Below, in pieces: positions 61,969 through 64,000 of a stretch of DNA of 64,000 bases. Each line of letters begins with the position of its first letter. Positions within the stretch are counted from its first letter, which is position 1. The stretch covers positions 62,001 to 126,000 of the forward strand of contig CAJTFS010000003.1 of NCBI GenBank assembly GCA_910575495.1. Direction: 5' to 3'. The DNA is from Bacteroidales bacterium (GTDB lineage Bacteria > Bacteroidota > Bacteroidia > Bacteroidales > Rikenellaceae). The translations under genes and the position numbers were made by a program. Under the pieces are notes generated by a model. The model searched no databases, had not been told where the DNA came from, and saw only the letters and a list, made by a program, of their open reading frames with translations.

Positions 61969-63334
61969 GAATCCTCAACGAATTGGGGTACAAGTTGTTC
62001 ACCCGGCCGCCGATCCGCTTGGCGAAACCCAGCGCACGCCCTTCGCGGCACACCAGGTTCATCCCTTCGGCCAGCGCATCGGCCCGAAGCTCCTGCCGGC
62101 GCAGGTAGTCGACCGCCTCGTCGTGCCCCACCTCCGCCACGGGCAGGGCCGAACGGTCGAGCCCCGTGAAGAAAGCCAGGGCCGGATCGGGTTTCAGACG
62201 CCCCTTGAAGACCTGCCCCATCGCCACGCCCGAACAGATCACGGGCAGCGCTTCGGAAAGGGCACGCACCGCATCGGCCTGCGCCCCGACCCATCCGTAG
62301 AGCGTGTCGGCCACCCGGGCGAAGCGCATACTCGCGGGTTCCTCGACCCAGCGCTCCAGCTCAGCGACCGTAGACTTGTCGGCCGAAGCAAAGAGCGGGC
62401 GCCGCCCTTTCGGCGTACGCATCCGGCCGCCGCAGTCGGGAGCCTTGCAGGCCACGGCGGCGAAAAAGCCTTCGCCGCATGTCCGGTGCGGATAGAAACG
62501 GTAGGTATGGAAAGCCCCGACCCGTCCGCAAACGATGCCCCAACTCGTCTCCACCTCGGGAACGTCGGCCTCGACGACCGCCTCGCCCACATGGGACAGC
62601 AACCGTTCGAGCGAACCTTCGTCCTCGTCGCGGTTGAAGGTGCATGTGCTGTATATCAATCGCCCGCCGGGCTTCAACGCCCGCCAGGCTTCGGTCAGAA
62701 TCGCCTCCTGCCGGGCCGCGCACATACGCACGTTGTTCTCGCTCCACTCGGCGCGCGAGGCGATGTCCTTGCGGAACATGCCCTCGCCCGAACAGGGAGC
62801 GTCGACGGCCACCACGTCGAACCATCCCTCGAAATCGCCCAAGGCCCGCGGCTCGCAGGCCGTGACGGCCACGTTGCCCGTCCCCCACTTGCGGACGTTG
62901 TCGGCCAGGACCGAAGCCCGGCGCCGGTCGATCTCGTTGGCGACGACCAGCCCGTCGGGCCCGACGAGCGAGGCATAGAGCGTGGTTTTGCCGCCCGGCG
63001 CAGCGCACAGATCGAGCACCCGCCGCCCGACGACATCGCCGACGAGCCGTCCGACGAACTGCGAGGAAGCCTCCTGCACATAGTAGGCCCCGGCATGGAA
63101 CGCCGGGTCGAACGTGAACTGCGGGCGGCGGGCCAGATAGTGTCCGTCGGGACACCAGGGCACCTGTCCGGCAGCCTCCGCCCGCTGCAACAACGCTTCC
63201 GCATCGCCGCACTTGGCCGGGTGGAGCCGCAGGCTCACGGGGGGCACGCCGTCGAGCGCCGCACAAAGCGCGGCGCCCTCCTCCGGACCGAGGTCGCGAA
63301 CAACGCGCCGAACGAATGCATCGGGCAGCTCCAT
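61952..63334 (-). CDS. RsmF/NOL1/Nop2-type RNA (cytosine-5) methyltransferase
   Basis: A 460-residue rRNA m5C methyltransferase. The N-terminal segment has VSLRLHPAK. The SAM-binding motif is VLDLCAAPGGKTT. The two catalytic Cys are in VDAPCSGEGMFRKD and YSTCTFNRDEDE. The C-terminal part (about 300-460) resembles the RsmF extra domains, with LPLFASADKS-like and GVAMGQVFKGRLKP stretches. The ATG at 63334 (MELPDAF) is 4 bp after the stop of the kinase gene. It probably modifies 16S rRNA. Confidence 0.92.
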   Translation of the reverse strand: MELPDAFVRRVVRDLGPEEGAALCAALDGVPPVSLRLHPAKCGDAEALLQRAEAAGQVPWCPDGHYLARRPQFTFDPAFHAGAYYVQEASSQFVGRLVGDVVGRRVLDLCAAPGGKTTLYASLVGPDGLVVANEIDRRRASVLADNVRKWGTGNVAVTACEPRALGDFEGWFDVVAVDAPCSGEGMFRKDIASRAEWSENNVRMCAARQEAILTEAWRALKPGGRLIYSTCTFNRDEDEGSLERLLSHVGEAVVEADVPEVETSWGIVCGRVGAFHTYRFYPHRTCGEGFFAAVACKAPDCGGRMRTPKGRRPLFASADKSTVAELERWVEEPASMRFARVADTLYGWVGAQADAVRALSEALPVICSGVAMGQVFKGRLKPDPALAFFTGLDRSALPVAEVGHDEAVDYLRRQELRADALAEGMNLVCREGRALGFAKRIGGRVNNLYPNSLRILKGER

Positions 63335-63338
63335 GCCG

Positions 63339-63953
63339 CTAACGCTTAGCACCGAGGGCATCGATGCGGGCGCAGATTCGTTCGAAAACAGCCTCGTCGG
63401 TGACGAAATCCTCGTGGTCCTTGTCGACGACGAGCATGTCGCCCTCGTAAATATCGTCGATCCAATGATTATACTTGTCGTTGAGCCGCCGGAGGTAGGC
63501 CTCGTCGATGTTCATCTCGTACTCGCGGCCGCGCTTGCGGATCTGCGAAATGAGCGTCGGCACACCCGCCTTGAGGTAGATCAGCAGGTCGGGCCGGGGA
63601 ATGAGCGAGGTGATCAGGCGGAAAATCTTCATGTAGGTCTCGATGTCGCGCGTGGACATGAGGCCCATCTGATGAAGGTTGTCGGCGAAGATGTGGGCGT
63701 CCTCGTAGATCGTGCGGTCCTGGAAGATGACGCCCGACTTGCTGTCGGCCAGCATCTCCATGGTCTGCTGGATGCGGCTTCCGAGAAACGAGATCTGGAG
63801 GTTGAACGACCAGCGGTTCATGTCGTTGTAGAAGTCGCCGATGTAGGGGTTGTCGCTCTCCTCGTAATAGGCTTTGGCGTTGTAACGCTGGGTCAGCATG
63901 CGGGTCAGTGTGGTCTTACCGCTTCCGATGTTACCGGCAATGGCGATATACAT
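63339..63953 (-). CDS. deoxynucleoside kinase
   Basis: A 204-residue dNK/dGK-family kinase. The P-loop is GNIGSGKTT (7-15). YYEESDNPYIGDFYNDM and DRTIYEDAHIFA (the DR(S/T) motif binding the nucleoside) follow, and the LID Arg are in RKRGREYE. It phosphorylates deoxynucleosides for salvage; preference for dA, dG or dC cannot be read from sequence. It is the first gene of the last cluster. AAGGTGAAAGG-type heptads lie just upstream (63969-63996). Confidence 0.92.
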   Translation of the reverse strand: MYIAIAGNIGSGKTTLTRMLTQRYNAKAYYEESDNPYIGDFYNDMNRWSFNLQISFLGSRIQQTMEMLADSKSGVIFQDRTIYEDAHIFADNLHQMGLMSTRDIETYMKIFRLITSLIPRPDLLIYLKAGVPTLISQIRKRGREYEMNIDEAYLRRLNDKYNHWIDDIYEGDMLVVDKDHEDFVTDEAVFERICARIDALGAKR

Positions 63954-63968
63954 GATTCCCGATTTTTT

Positions 63969-63996
63969 AAGGTGAAAGGTTAAACGTGAAAGGTCT
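63969..63996. repeat. GGTGAAAGGTTAAAC heptads before the kinase gene
   Basis: Four 7-mers of the GTGAAAG/GTTAAAC type at the right edge of the window, the same family as at 3014 and 61928. Confidence 0.6.
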
Positions 63997-64000
63997 CTTC

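Noticed and set aside
1..64000. tRNA, rRNA or known riboswitches
   Set aside because: I scanned the intergenic spaces for cloverleaf arms and conserved loop sequences and found none convincing. A tRNAscan-SE/Infernal run would settle this.

Overview
The window looks like a chromosomal piece of a GC-rich member of the Bacteroidales, most likely Alistipes or a close relative (Rikenellaceae). The reasons are a SusC/SusD starch-type locus, several promoters of the Bacteroidetes type (TTTG-N20-TAnnTTTG), lineage-typical genes (TIGR02757 family, DUF4831 family, a fused SecDF, a lipoprotein-rich secretome), and families of intergenic repeats I associate with this group. The genus is an inference. 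No rRNA, tRNA, transposase, integrase, reverse transcriptase or CRISPR array was recognised.

Layout. 1-3800 (minus strand): topoisomerase IV subunits (parC cut by the window edge, parE) and a PlsC acyltransferase. 4271-6649 (plus): a stand-alone TonB-dependent receptor, followed by an 88-bp tandem repeat array. 7349-8880 (minus): a TPM-domain/LemA pair. 9070-28384 (minus): an 11-gene, 19-kb starch/maltodextrin utilisation operon. In transcription order it encodes an MFS sugar importer, beta-phosphoglucomutase, a GH65 maltose phosphorylase, SusC, SusD, a SusE/F-like binding protein and five GH13 amylases, ending at a strong terminator at 8914-8936. 28846-31001 (minus): a LytTR response regulator and its LytS-type kinase. 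31572-36533 (plus): a degenerate M23 peptidase, dxr, rseP and radA. 37157-41093: an SDR lacking its catalytic Tyr, thioredoxin, a HEAT-repeat DNA alkylation repair-like protein, a DUF4831 protein, and an AT-rich islet with an orphan lipoprotein. 41643-45590 (minus): a tightly packed housekeeping run (YbbR-like, coaE, folP, lolD-like, TIGR02757, trmN6-like). 47123-50146 secDF and 51166-53082 dnaK (minus). 54997-57887 (minus): a small HTH protein and two FKBP-like lipoproteins. 59099-63953 (minus): deoxynucleoside kinase, RsmF-like methyltransferase, MerR-type regulator, Nif3-like protein and a coiled-coil zinc-ribbon protein.

How the main system would work. SusD and SusE bind starch at the cell surface. 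The BACON/CBM58-type SusG homologue and other lipoprotein amylases cut it, and SusC imports oligosaccharides. Periplasmic and cytoplasmic GH13 enzymes trim them, the MFS protein imports maltose or maltodextrin, maltose phosphorylase yields beta-glucose 1-phosphate plus glucose, and PgmB converts the former to glucose 6-phosphate. No SusB-type glucosidase or SusR regulator gene is present. SusC carries a nine-cytosine run in its signal-peptide codons, a possible phase switch.

The most unusual non-coding content lies between 45.6 and 59 kb. Three long composite repeats (A 45808-47042, B 53522-54588, C 58105-58827) share a module order. Each ends in a start-less open segment encoding the C-terminal part of a GYR...SVRCVQ domain (DUF1566/FISUMP-like) with conserved edges and a divergent middle. 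They resemble silent cassettes. Other notable elements are a 16-copy GAAGCCCG array in the probable 5' leader of the M23 gene and a dispersed double-hairpin element with compensatory stem changes.
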